Source of the DNA: Hypoxylon rubiginosum
Taxonomy: Eukaryota > Ascomycota > Sordariomycetes > Xylariales > Hypoxylaceae
NCBI GenBank assembly: GCA_902806565.1
Contig: CADCXA010000027.1
Span: 1,116,001-1,180,000 of the forward strand
DNA length: 64,000 bases
Direction: 5' to 3'
The notes beneath the pieces are model-generated. The model was given only the letters and a program-made list of their open reading frames with translations, had not been told where the DNA came from and searched no databases. A program made the translations under genes and the position numbers. Shown one piece after another: positions 10,436 to 20,884 of the stretch (position 1 is the stretch's first letter; the number at the start of each line of letters is the position of its first letter).

Positions 10436-12462
10436 TAAGATTACCGATCACGCCAAGTCACCATATCGATGATCCAGGCATGCCGATTATTATCATTAAC
10501 GGATGCAAATCTACATAATAACGCCAAAGATGACGGGTCGACCTCATCCAAATACGAATGGACGATGTCGGAGATGATTGACGTCGTCGACCACGTATGT
10601 AACGTTAGCCACGAACGCGACTCGCCGTCTAGCCCGACCCGGGCAGTGAAGAACCCCGCGTACAGTAGATACTGTACGAAGGCACTCTCTATGGCGGCAT
10701 ACATTCATTGGGTTTATTCGGCAGCTTTTAAGATTGAGCGCTGGCAGTACCATGCCTTCGCTCCGGGAAGAAAGTCTACCCATGTTACTTTGTCATGCCT
10801 TTTTACGAGATACCAGGGAGGCTCAAGATCAGCCTAGATGGGGATATAACTGAGGATGTCACCATGATACAAGGTCTTCGGTTACCATTCGAAAACAATT
10901 GAGTTATAGGGGCAATCGTCACCATTCTGGAGACAATTCTTCATTATGTCTTGTTGGAATAGGTTCACATACATAATTTCCGTTAGGACGGCCATGGAAT
11001 TGGAATTTACGCCGACAATTCGTCAATGAATAGATGTTTGACGAAAGACAGTTCTCTTTTTACTCACGCCTTTCGATGTCGCCGCCCTAGGTTTACTTCT
11101 CCGTTTTTCTATCTACAGCACCTCCCATGTTACAAGGCCCATAGATACGGCCGTGCGCTCGTAGGTATCGCAATTAATTGCGAATCTCTTTCTCGAAGAG
11201 TCAGTCACGTCAAAGAGCAGCACATCACTTTAAACCGGCATGACAAGTGGCAATGCCTCCCTTCATCTATTCATATACCTTATCTATTGGCAAGTGAAAT
11301 TTGCTGCCCCCAAAACACCATCCTTCTCCAAGTTACTCGTCCATTTCTCTACCTTGTAATACAACAGTTTCACACAGGTCACTTGTCCTGTTCACTCTAC
11401 GAGAGCAGTTGCGAACTATTTAGCCGACAGCACTCTTTCATACCATACCTCTCTGGGGGACAGTGCCATCCCTACTTCTTAGCACCCAGCTTCAAACCAC
11501 AAGTTTTGGTCTTCTCCATGATTTGGGACACCCATCCGGTTATAAGCGCTCTCATCTTTCGGCCTTTAACTTCTTAGACGGGAGCTAGCACTGCTGGCCC
11601 AGATAGAGAGACTAATAGGCCCAGAGGACAGAGGACCTCAGTGCCTAGGTACATATCAATGTTGCTGCTCCCATGCCTTTGCGTTCTATGTCGCAACCCA
11701 AATACACTGCCAGCACCGTGCTCAACTACAATTTTTCGAGAACCCACAGATATAATGATGAGCAAAGACATACAAGATGCATATTAGCGTTCTTATCTAT
11801 CCAGGTAGAAGGGTACTGTCACCCCATGTTGAAGTGGCTGCCTTTCCCAAGTCGCCGCTCAGGCGACCGAAAGATTGAGACTTTGAGTTAGTTAAAACCC
11901 ACATGGAGGATTAAGGAATGAATCACCTCAAATGCCCCGACTTTGACGACTAGAGGTTACTAGCCCGAATTGTCGAGATAGCCAGATACCATTTTTACAC
12001 GTCTCTAGTAGAGGAGAAAGGCTATTATTGCCTACCTTAGGTAGGTATATAGCTCTTCGCCGTTGTTGGGGAGATCGATTCCACACTCTCACACAAGACA
12101 ACCCCAAATAATTCCGTAAATGAACAAGGGATCCAGTTTCCTCTATACCTCGTAGAAGTGAACATTAAACATTGGTCCTTTATGTAGCTACATGTAGCTA
12201 TTGATTTTTAAGGAGATAAACAATGCTTAAGTGAGAGGACATACCTTTGTTATTGTTTCAAGTATTTTGACATGGAAACAATGGGATTATGAAAACCACC
12301 AAATATGATTGTGTAAAGGTGGAAAAGCATATAATGGCGGTCTCCATAGGTGCCCAGAACACCTGACCAGACACCGAATAGCACCAAATAGCACCAAATA
12401 GCACCAAATAGCACCAAATAGCGCCGAATAGTATCATCCAACGCAAAAATCTGTTATTAAAA
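10436..12462. other. Intergenic with unassigned ORFs and a 10-bp minisatellite
   Basis: The 183-codon frame at 11026-11577 is pyrimidine-rich in base composition and looks like chance. The frames at 10469-10837 (+) and 10441-10704 (-) overlap on opposite strands with no recognisable domain. The right end holds the 10-bp tandem array at 12371-12430. Confidence 0.45.
12371..12430. repeat. Tandem repeat, 10-bp unit x6
   Basis: Four exact copies of GCACCAAATA (12381-12420) are flanked by one variant on each side (ACACCGAATA, GCGCCGAATA). The array ends 33 bp before the proposed start codon of the unrecognised gene at 12463. Confidence 0.95.
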
Positions 12463-13986
12463 ATGGAAGGGCCGCCTCAACCCCTCAATTGGACTGTTAG
12501 TATACCCAAGCTATAAACCCATCATGAGCCCAGCATTGGTCGTATGAATAACTAATATCGTTGATAGGCTCCCCATCCGTTTGAGGCATACGTAGAACAC
12601 CCAAACGGAAATTCATATCCTGAGCTTATCTCAGAAGCACAAGCCAATCGAATAATGAAAATGCTAAGAAAGCTTTGCCAGCTTGGTCATACTAGATCCA
12701 AATACATCAGCGCCAGGTCACTTATGAACGAAACAGAGATTTGGGAAGGACTAAGTAAGTAGCTACCTACCTACCTACCTAGGTATCATCACAAATTTCT
12801 AGTATAAGTTGACGGAGCTAATAGTTTTCTAGACGCGTTTAATATGCATGAAGCTGGGGCTAGAACCGGTTGCGTACGTATTCTATATCTACCCCTTTCC
12901 AATGAAATACTAACCGAGAGACTCTTGTAGTGGACATATGTTAGCCAATGGATGCTTAATGTACCGCCGAACAGCGGGGCAGGCGTCAACTGGGGCGACT
13001 GGGAGGTCAGTACTCGAATTAATTCATTTCGAAACAATGACATACTCCGCGATCTTGCAGGCCTTTGGACACCAGCAAGAGGGGGCCTTCCCCGTGCTTC
13101 ACCCGCCGACGCTCGATATCGGTGGATCGTATTCATGCATCGGCATAACTTTCCCGAACGATATTTAGGACTCTACGCTGCAAATATTTACTCCTGCACG
13201 GTATGGGATCGAGAGGTAAGTATTTTGAAAGGAGCCTCCTATCAGCGAACTAAAAGCTAACAAGTCCCAGAACGAGACAGCGACGTGGTACGATTGTGTA
13301 TGTAACATCTTCTTCCCTTCTCCCTTTTTTTTATTTACTACCTGTTTCAGGGTGAAGACGTAAAGACTCCATAATCGAATCCCTTCGGGAATGATTTAGG
13401 AGTCACTGATCCCGAGAAATGTAGCAAGCGCTCGCATATATTGTCTCGTCAAATACTAACTCTTTTATAGTGGCCTATTGACCACGAGCAGCGAAGCGAG
13501 GACATAAGGGCGTATTGGGAAAACATCCCCCACGGATGGCCGCCGTACATGGACGCTGCACTGCGCAATCTTACTATCCAAAACATCAGTATTAGTAATG
13601 TCGACGATATTGAAACCCACGCACACGCGCACATCGCGCCGGCGTACAGTCAGTTTACCATGATAAGCATAATTCTTTGGCATATTCGGAACGTAACTAT
13701 TCCAACGGGCAGCGTAGCAGCCCCTGCTCCAGTATACCCCACGGTTGAATACGGGCTGACTTCGGGGATGACTTCAACAGCGATCCCTCGTCTGATTGTG
13801 ACCTTATTGTTGATGTTACGCTCGAACGGAGCAATGTTGCCTTATCTAAACGGAAACCGTTATCTAGAAAACGTACGAGAACAGTTCTTCATCGAAAACA
13901 GGAACATGAAGGTCTTGGTTAGAAGAGTATTGCAGCAAGAAACCCTAAACACCCCTGATTCCATACTCCACTATATCTTAACTTAG
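12463..13986 (+). CDS. Unrecognised multi-exon gene (possibly with one frame lesion)
   Basis: Proposed exons: 12463-12495, 12568-12754, 12833-12873, 12931-13005 (or to 13215), 13271-13297, an optional 9-nt exon 13351-13359, and 13471-13986. Introns have donors GTTAGT, GTAAGT, GTACGT, GTAAGT and GTATGT, ACTAAT/ACTAAC/GCTAAC branch sites and TAG/CAG acceptors, all in matching phase. The product begins MEGPPQPLNWT, APHPFEAYVEHPNGNSYPEL, then TRSKYISARSLMNETEIWEG and WTYVSQWMLNVPPNSGAGVN; later parts include YAANIYSCTVWDRE and WENIPHGWPPYMDAALRNLT. I know no family for it. A predicted 55-bp intron (13006-13060) gives a native-looking exon with SYSCIGITFPND, but that exon then meets a TAG and needs a one-base shift near 13166. 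Reading straight through avoids the shift but yields an Arg-rich, less natural segment. The first exon (weak donor) and the last 80 residues are uncertain. No signal peptide is evident. Confidence 0.5.
12763..12785. repeat. CTAC tetranucleotide run with CCTAGG
   Basis: CTAC repeats four times and leads into CCTAGGTA, inside a predicted intron of the unrecognised gene. It is one member of the TACCTA/TAGGTA motif family spread over the window. Confidence 0.7.
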
Positions 13987-14452
13987 ACCCGGAATCTAAG
14001 CTTGATGTAGATACTTCGTAGTTCCATAATGTCTTTTCTACCTACCTAGTAGAAAACATAAATTGCTATCTCTTGTTTACCTACCTAAGTAGATACTTAA
14101 TACATATTTCGATAGTAACTCATATTCATAGAATGTTAGCAAGAGTTCTACCACGGTTCGTAGTCAAAATTCGAAAACATATCCATCACGAGCATTTCAT
14201 CTCACTAGAACACGAGCAAAAAAAAGCATCAAAGAGATTTAATGATGACAGTAGGTCACACTTATTCATTGAAGTATGTGCGCGTGTTGACCACATATAA
14301 GTGATATTGTTTGTTAAGCTAAACGAGCGTGATCAGGGCCATGATAAAGTTCGAATCGAATCCAAGTTGGAAAATAAAACCCCCCATCTCATTCCAGTCG
14401 AGTCCTCCAACACTTTCGGCTCCAAGCAAACGAGTCATCTGCGGTGCCCCAT
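13987..14452. other. Intergenic, A/T-rich
   Basis: This lies between the unrecognised gene and the hydrophobin 3' end. Short frames at 14073-14516 have no recognisable features. TACCTA motifs occur near 14039 and 14079. Confidence 0.5.
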
Positions 14453-14775
14453 TTACTGGATCTTGATACAGTTGAGGGCTTGGATGTTGACGAGAGTTCC
14501 CTGCAAGAAGTGTTAGTGTTTCTCAACAATCCCCTTCGATGTGTGTCTCAACTTACTGTGGGAGCAGTAGTATCGCAGCAATAGGTCTGCGAGGTGCAGG
14601 TCTGGCCGAGGATCTGGACGAGACAGCTCAAAACGCCCAAAACACTGGTGCAGCAGACCTGTTCCTGCTGGTTGTTGGTGCAGGAGGGGCTGTCGGTGCG
14701 GGCCACGACCTCTGAAGGGGCAGCAATGGCGACAGCGGCCAGAGCGAAGAGAGTGGTGATAGTACCGAACTGCAT
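14453..14775 (-). CDS. Hydrophobin (small, class I-like), two exons
   Basis: Exons 14775-14557 and 14500-14453 give 88 aa. The 56-bp intron has GTAAGT and TTGCAG, and splicing supplies the eighth cysteine (GTLVNIQALNCIKIQ). Residues 1-18 (MQFGTITTLFALAAVAIA) are a signal peptide. The mature part has eight cysteines in hydrophobin order: C, CC, C, C, CC, C. Spacing is C-x8-CC-x8-C-x8-C-x5-CC-x16-C. The x5 gap before the second CC pair is class I-like, while the x8 gap after the first CC is much shorter than the usual class I loop. Hydrophobins self-assemble at air-water interfaces and coat aerial hyphae and spores. A TATAAAG box lies at 14929-14935, about 155 bp upstream, as expected for a strongly expressed gene. 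Confidence 0.9.
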
Positions 14776-14928
14776 TTTGAATTTCGTAAGAGTGTTGGTC
14801 CCGAAAAGAGAGTGAAGAGAAGTTTGCGGCGAGCTGAAGGTGGTTGCGAAGACTTGAAGACTGAAGACTGAAGATTGATGATGTGTGATGCTGACTTCTA
14901 ACCCTGGCCTTGGAGGAGATTCATGGCC

Positions 14929-14935
14929 CTTTATA
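14929..14935 (-). promoter_or_regulatory. TATA box of the hydrophobin gene
   Basis: On the minus strand this reads GCTATAAAGGGCC, 154-160 bp upstream of the hydrophobin ATG. Confidence 0.55.
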
Positions 14936-17900
14936 GCCCTCCAAGATGCTAGCCCATCACCTCTCCGTCAACAAAGTGGTGCGCTTTCGGACTTGATGCT
15001 CCATATCGTCGCTTGTGCTATTCTCATGGGGGCGGCAGACTAATTTCTCTATTCATCGTGGCGTTCTGCGTCGGATGTGATCTCGCTCTGACCTGTCCCA
15101 TCTAGATGGAAGGTGGCTGGACAGTACGTACCCACTGCTCCTTTTGACAATGTCAATTCGTTTCACCGAGTGACTTCACATCGTGCCATTAATCGCCAGA
15201 TAATCCAGGTTCCCCTCATCGATGCAAGCCACTACGGTACAGATTACATTTACGAGGCATGAGGCCACTAGCAAATGATATCTGACCGCGCTCGGTAGCC
15301 CCCGGCTTTCAGCCCTTGCCGTGTAACTCGAGTCTAGATCCAGCCACACGCCGTGGCGCCGTGGGCCTGGGGATATGCAGGTCAGCATCGACCAAAGTCC
15401 CCCGGCGCTACGCTAGCTGGCTAGTCGATTCCAGATTCCGGGTTGCAGGCCGCAGGCCGCAGAAGTGATATATCTATCTTGAGCGGGAACATCCGTTTCG
15501 GGACCTGAACTGGATGGCAGTCAAGTCAGAAAACAGTACCTAGCGATCTTCCCCTTACATCGAGGGACTGTTTGGACTAATATTACCAGTAAGATAAGAG
15601 GAATCAAGCTTTATGGTGCTTGAGTTACAATGGACGAGTTTACACGAGTTGTAATTTATGATATTGCGCAGCCAAGTCTGCAAGAAATAGGGACTGCTTA
15701 ATTAGCCGGTTAACGTGCGGTCACACCGCATTGTTCACGTCATTTTTCTCCGGGACTTGTTTCCTATGCATATTTAACATCAGCTAGGTAATTAGAAACG
15801 GTCAGCCTTATTCCCTATTATCTGTGATTGGCGGTAAACACCCTAGGCAGACTTCATATGGAAATCCCACTAGCTACCTTCTAGTTCCCATGACCTTCAC
15901 GCTTCAGCGGCTTCTTAGTTATCCGCGCCTTCAACGCACTGATACCACCTAGAACCCAAGTAAATAGACGGTCATTTGTGGACTACCTACATATATGTAC
16001 CTACCTAAAAAAGAGGTAGCTATTTTGGAGAATGCGAGTCTCCAAAAAGTAGAAGTGTGTAAGTGTTCGAAGCCAACAAATGCAAGTTGCTGACATAGCT
16101 ACCTTGCATCTAGGGCGTAGGAGTCTCGTTCTAGCCCCAAGTTCCCATATAGCTATGGCTTGTTGTATAGCCTAGGCTAATGTAAGACCAGCGACACGCC
16201 TCTCCATCGAGATCTAGGATCTTCATCGAGGCGGTTCTCTCTAGCCAGCTGGAAAAAAGGAAATTTCACATAATTGTTTCATATGACGAGACGACTTCTT
16301 CTTCCGCCACTTGATTCATCCTACCTTACTATTCCCAAGACAGCGTGCCGAAGCTCGAGGCTAGCTGAGCGTAAGCAGCCTAAGCATGAAGATAAGGACC
16401 CAACTCCACCCTCAAGATCCAGAAACTACCTAGGTTAGGTATTATAAGTAGCTATATCAAACTTGTTAACTCCTCATTACCGCTAGACTTTCATCATTCG
16501 AACATGCAGTGGCTCCGATTCGAATAAACCATGACCGTGAGGCCGATCGTCGCGGGAAGCCTGGTTTACTTAGAATCAGGACTGTCTAAGTGAGGGTTAA
16601 AGACCTTCAAGTCCTAGGCTAAAGCAGTGGCTTGATGATGACCTAAAACGCACCGTACTTTTGTATGCGTACTATCCATAAGATATAGTGTTTGATAAAG
16701 GCAGCAACGAGGAGATGCTCACCGGCATAGCCGTACAATCCTGCAATATGCGGTTTGGTCAGAAACGAGAAGGTACCCAACTCCAAGGCGAGATGCTATT
16801 TTGACAGTGGTAGGTTTAGCCAGTAACCTGAAATGCGGCTCGATCAAGGGAACGCGCTAAGGCAGGTTTCTCGACCTATAGTACAAATGCGGCAGCTGTG
16901 GTCGGCATGCAGAGAACGTGCAGAAACAAGAGGCATCATTGATCGGGACCTTACTTGAATAGATTACTCTGTACCCGGCAGGATCAACTATCACAATATG
17001 CAGAAGTGCCCAAAAATCCCGACAATTTAGACCGTGAGTTGGCGGTTTCAACACGAGGATCAAGGCTCGCGTATCATTGGGGAGGCGGAGGAAGAATATG
17101 CACCGAACCGGTGAGCGGGAGGTTCCTAGGTGAAGCTGTTGTTAGCCACGCGATCATAAAAGTTTTAAGTACGGCTTCTGTATCGCCAATGGCGGGCTGC
17201 AGGAGGAACCTAAGGAACGCCACGTTAATAAAGAAGATTTGTCTAGACCTTTTAATTCCCTCCGGAAATAGATTGCCGCGTAAATTTAATTTGAATATTT
17301 CTTTGAAAATACGCACTGGTCAACTTGAGATGTTGCAATCCCCATCATGAATTGCAACATTTGATAGGTCACTTAAGTGTATAACGGCACCATCATAGCC
17401 CCATGCGCTCAAGTCGTATCAACCTTTTGAGCTTGGTAGTAAGCAAGTATTGGGTTTATCGTGCCAGCTCATTATTATTACGCGAACGGGAAAGATCAAA
17501 AGATGTAGAAACAATGTCGTTGTTGCGTAAGGGGCTAGTTGCAAAGGCCTCTGCCCTTCGGACCCAGTCCTTCCCCCCTATTTAGGCCCATATGCCAACT
17601 CCTCCAAGAGGCTAGGAGCTGAAAGGCTAGAACCTTAACACGCATCTACGGATGAGCTCAAGTAGTATTAGCGCTGACTTCACCCTCGTTTCAAAACTGC
17701 CCTGTGAATTAGAACCTGATTCCAGCTTAAGAACTTTTGATGTTATTTCTACCGCGTCTTCTCCAGCCTCAAGAAGGTATGAATCAACACATAGGACAGA
17801 TAATTGGACGAGTTAAACGACCTAATCTACACTCGTGATCCTAGGCTCTAGGCATGGCAGTATTTCCTACTCGCCGTGGCAAGGTGTGGCTGGTTATAAG

Positions 17901-18280
17901 ACAGAGTCCATTGTGGATTCGCTCACTTCTCCTCCTTCGACCGCATCCCGTTTGTCATATTTTCTGTGAGGGCACCTGGCTGTCTCTACTGAACGAGTAC
18001 ACTCTTGACATTATGAGTATCATGTTAGAATGTATGGCCCATGGCTCTGGGCTTACCGGGTTGGATCTTACGCTGAGTCTTCTCCTTAGAAGTTGCTAAT
18101 TTCGAACCGTCTGGGTAAGATCTGATTACTACCTAAATGATATGGCTTTTGATTGTAGGCTCGAAGCGGTCGAGCAAATATTTGAAGAGAGGAAATGATT
18201 CACCTAGGCAGTTCGTACTTGCATACCCAGGTATTTACTAGCCTTTTTCGTCTCTAGCTCGTATCAGCTCAGAGTGCCAT
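14936..18280. other. Intergenic, 3.3 kb
   Basis: No gene can be supported on either strand. The longest frames (16955-17350 on plus, 17074-17316 on minus) overlap each other and show no domain, signal peptide or splice-site pairing. Scattered TACCTA/TAGGTA motifs occur, for example near 15995 and 16431-16440. Confidence 0.5.
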
Positions 18281-19117
18281 CTAGTCCCGTCTTCGAAAGG
18301 CTCCCCGGCTGAGATACACGTTAACCTCCAAGGCTGGCAGCTCGGCTTCTCCTCTTCCATTTGTTGCTCGTTTTCTGATCTTATATTGCCTCCACACTAG
18401 CCACGCCATACCTGAAAGCAGAAGGAAAATGTCAACACCAATCCCAACTCCTATACCCGCCGTAGCCCCTACCGACAAACTCCCTGAGCTTAAAGCCGTG
18501 GGAGCAGCAGTGTGAGAACCGATGGGAATAGAGGCTGTGGTTGGCGTCGACGTTGACCCTGTCAACTTTGAAGTCGTGGGAGCTGACGAGGTAGTGGAAA
18601 GAAGGTCTCTGATTAGATCCGACGAGTGAAACACGACTCTGTTCGAATGGATATTCAACGAACCGTCACTCACTACCTGTCCTGTGACGGTGTTTCTAAG
18701 GAGATCGGTGTCAGTGACAGTATATGTTTTCTCAACTCTAGGAGTAGATCCCGCCGTCACAACGGAACCCGCTCGTATGCAGTTAGCTACCATGACCTAC
18801 ATTGGGCGTGCCCCATTTCGTTGGCGTTTAGCTGTGGAGAGGCATTGCATATGCTCACGTATCTGTTCGGACAGATCGCGCGCGAGACCGTCGTTGAAGG
18901 AGTATTTCCATTGAAGACCGAGCAACTCATTGTTGTGCGTATTGCCGATGACGAGACCTGGCTCGGTCCCCCACACCGACACCTCTGTTACACAAGACGC
19001 TGCTAGAGATAGTGTTGTTAACATAGCGAACGCATATTTACAAGGAGTTAAAGAGAAGAGAACTCTTATCCGGCATCTGGGTGAAAAGTCGAATTCGAAT
19101 ACCTTACAAAGTAGCAT
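18281..19117 (-). CDS. Ser/Thr-rich single-pass membrane protein, two exons
   Basis: Exons 19117-18859 and 18786-18281 give 254 aa. The two open frames are in phase and separated by a TAG (18799-18797). A 72-bp intron with donor GTGAGC, CTAAAC and acceptor GGTAG removes that stop and keeps the frame, yielding SEQI joined to PNCIRAGSVVTAGS. The N-terminus has a hydrophobic start (KYAFAMLTTLSLAASC); the true start may be the internal ATG at 19024, which gives 223 aa. An extracellular domain is followed by a Ser/Thr/Pro-rich stalk (TTSSAPTTSKLTGSTSTPTT), one membrane segment with small residues (SVGATAGIGVGIGVDIFLLL) and a basic cytosolic start (WRQYKIRKR). This layout is common in fungal cell-surface proteins, including wall-stress sensors. 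No WSC domain is visible, so the function is unknown. Confidence 0.6.
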
Positions 19118-19999
19118 AATAAGAGGTAGACACAGAGTTTAGCTGCTGTATCCGCTCTACATTGCGCCGCATGTAAAGCTATCTCATGTAAAGTTGTAGA
19201 TGCATCAATCAATTCATTTCGCATTGCGTATATGCCATGACTGTGGTGATGATGTAGGTACTACTAGCTGCGTGACCCGTCCTTCGGCCGGGAAAGGGGG
19301 GGGGGGTTAGTAATATCGCGAGCTTCCTTTACGCCACAGGGGTCCGGCTCTGATTGGCTAGCCACACCTCAGCGCACGTCCTTTGAATTCTTCGTAGAAT
19401 CAATTAATCTCAACCACGACGTCTTAAAAAGATTAATAATTAATATAATCTAATAGAGCTCGTTTTGCGTGACCTTTATATACCATTTGCACCTTTATAG
19501 ACCCTGTTGCGACAGAACCGCAAAGGAAAAGGTCGAAAAGTGCGGGGCGATTCTAAGTATCTGATTGGCCGGTGAAATTGTGGCAGTACTAATGAAATAA
19601 AGAGAAGTTGACTAGTTACCCCTATTTCCTACGACTTAAAGTTAGTGAGTAATATTCCAATAACGAGGCCGTCAGGTGGTTGGAAATTTAACCAGCTGCT
19701 AGCTTTCGGACGTCATTGGACCCCACCAAACTCACCTTCGCCCAAACACGTACCACGCCTATTTTCTGGCTGCCTACTTACGAGACGAAGATAACCCCCT
19801 CCACCCTACTCTATGTAGTGGTAGAGATCGCAGATACCTAGAAAACGATTGTATCTTACGATTCTCTCGAACCCGTACGCCGTACGATTACTACTACGCG
19901 ATACCTCACTCCTGAGAACTAAAATATAGCGAGCCCTCCCCCCAAACCACCACCACTGCCACCCACCACCGCCACCCTCCTCTAAACCTCCCCCCCACC
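19118..19999. promoter_or_regulatory. Divergent upstream region between membrane protein and VPS60
   Basis: Shared upstream DNA of two divergent genes. It contains a G11 run (19296-19306) and two copies of CTGATTGGC, each carrying an inverted CCAAT box (ATTGG at 19353-19357 and 19564-19568), the binding core of the CCAAT-binding complex. A C-rich leader runs from about 19936 to the VPS60 ATG. Use of the sites is inferred. Confidence 0.45.
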
Positions 20000-20641
20000 A
20001 TGAACCGGCTCTTCGGCAGCGCGCCCAAGGCGCCCAAGCCCACGCTCAACGCGGCCATCTCCAACATCGACGGCCGGATCTCGTCCTTCGACGTCAAGAT
20101 CGCGTCGCTAAACGCAGAACTAGGAGGGTACCAGTCCAAGATGGCCAAGATGCGGGAGGGGCCCGGCAAGTCGGCGCTCAAGTCCAAGGCGCTCAAGGTC
20201 CTGCAGCGGCGCAAGCAGTACGAGTCGCAGCGCGACCAGCTGCAGTCGCAGGTCTGGAACATGGAGCAGGCGCAGACCATGCAGGACAACCTCGCCGGCG
20301 TCATGACCACCGTCGACGCCATGAAGACGACCCAGAAGGAATTGAAAAAACAGTACGGCAAGGTCGACCTCGACAAGATCGAGCGCATGCAGGACGAGAT
20401 GGCCGACCTCCTCGACGTCGGCAACGAGATCAACGAGACCCTGAGCCGCGGCTACGAGGTCCCCGACGACGTCGACGAGGCGGAGCTCGACGCCGAGCTC
20501 GAGCTGCTCGGCGCCGAGATGGAGATGGAGGGTGCCGGCATGGAGGCCGGCGGCGTGCCCGATTTCATGAGGGACGAGGTACCCGACTTTATTGACGAGC
20601 CGCCCGAGACCGCTACCAAGATGCAAGAGGCAGCGCGATAG
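20000..20641 (+). CDS. VPS60: ESCRT-III-associated protein Vps60/CHMP5, single exon
   Basis: 213 aa with start context CACCATGAAC. It opens with MNRLFG, as CHMP5/Vps60 proteins do, followed by a basic helical N-terminal half (MREGPGKSALKSKALKVLQR, MYEQQRD-like RKQYESQRDQLQSQ, then NMEQAQ) and VDAMKTTQKELKKQYGKVDL. The second half is acidic (PDDVDEAELDAELELLGAEM). This basic-to-acidic switch is the hallmark of the Snf7 fold. Length is normal for the family. Vps60 works with Vta1 and Vps4 late in multivesicular-body sorting at endosomes. The coding DNA is strongly G/C at third positions. It is convergent with the F-box/WD40 gene, 243 bp apart. Confidence 0.95.
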   Translation: MNRLFGSAPKAPKPTLNAAISNIDGRISSFDVKIASLNAELGGYQSKMAKMREGPGKSALKSKALKVLQRRKQYESQRDQLQSQVWNMEQAQTMQDNLAGVMTTVDAMKTTQKELKKQYGKVDLDKIERMQDEMADLLDVGNEINETLSRGYEVPDDVDEAELDAELELLGAEMEMEGAGMEAGGVPDFMRDEVPDFIDEPPETATKMQEAAR

Positions 20642-20884
20642 CACGAGTTATAAATGTGTTGGTGGTTCCTTGAGGGGAAATGGAGTTAAGGGAGTTTGTG
20701 TCACAACGGGCCAGGAGGCAAGGTAGCTTCATTATCTTCATATCTATTTAATTCGTTTCATGTAAGCTACTCTAAGCGCATTGGCGCTTGTACAGACATG
20801 GATACCATACACTACACACACATTGCGAACGCGCAACGGAAGCATGACTCTAGACCGTGAACAACACGTCCTCGTTTGTTTCTT

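Noticed and set aside
11026..11577. 183-codon plus-strand open frame
   Set aside because: It is rich in Ser, Phe, His and Cys as expected from C/T-rich non-coding DNA, with no domain, no plausible start context and no splice partners.
20120..20644. 174-codon minus-strand frame opposite VPS60
   Set aside because: It is a Leu/Val-rich mirror of a G/C-ending coding sequence; VPS60 on the plus strand is unambiguous.
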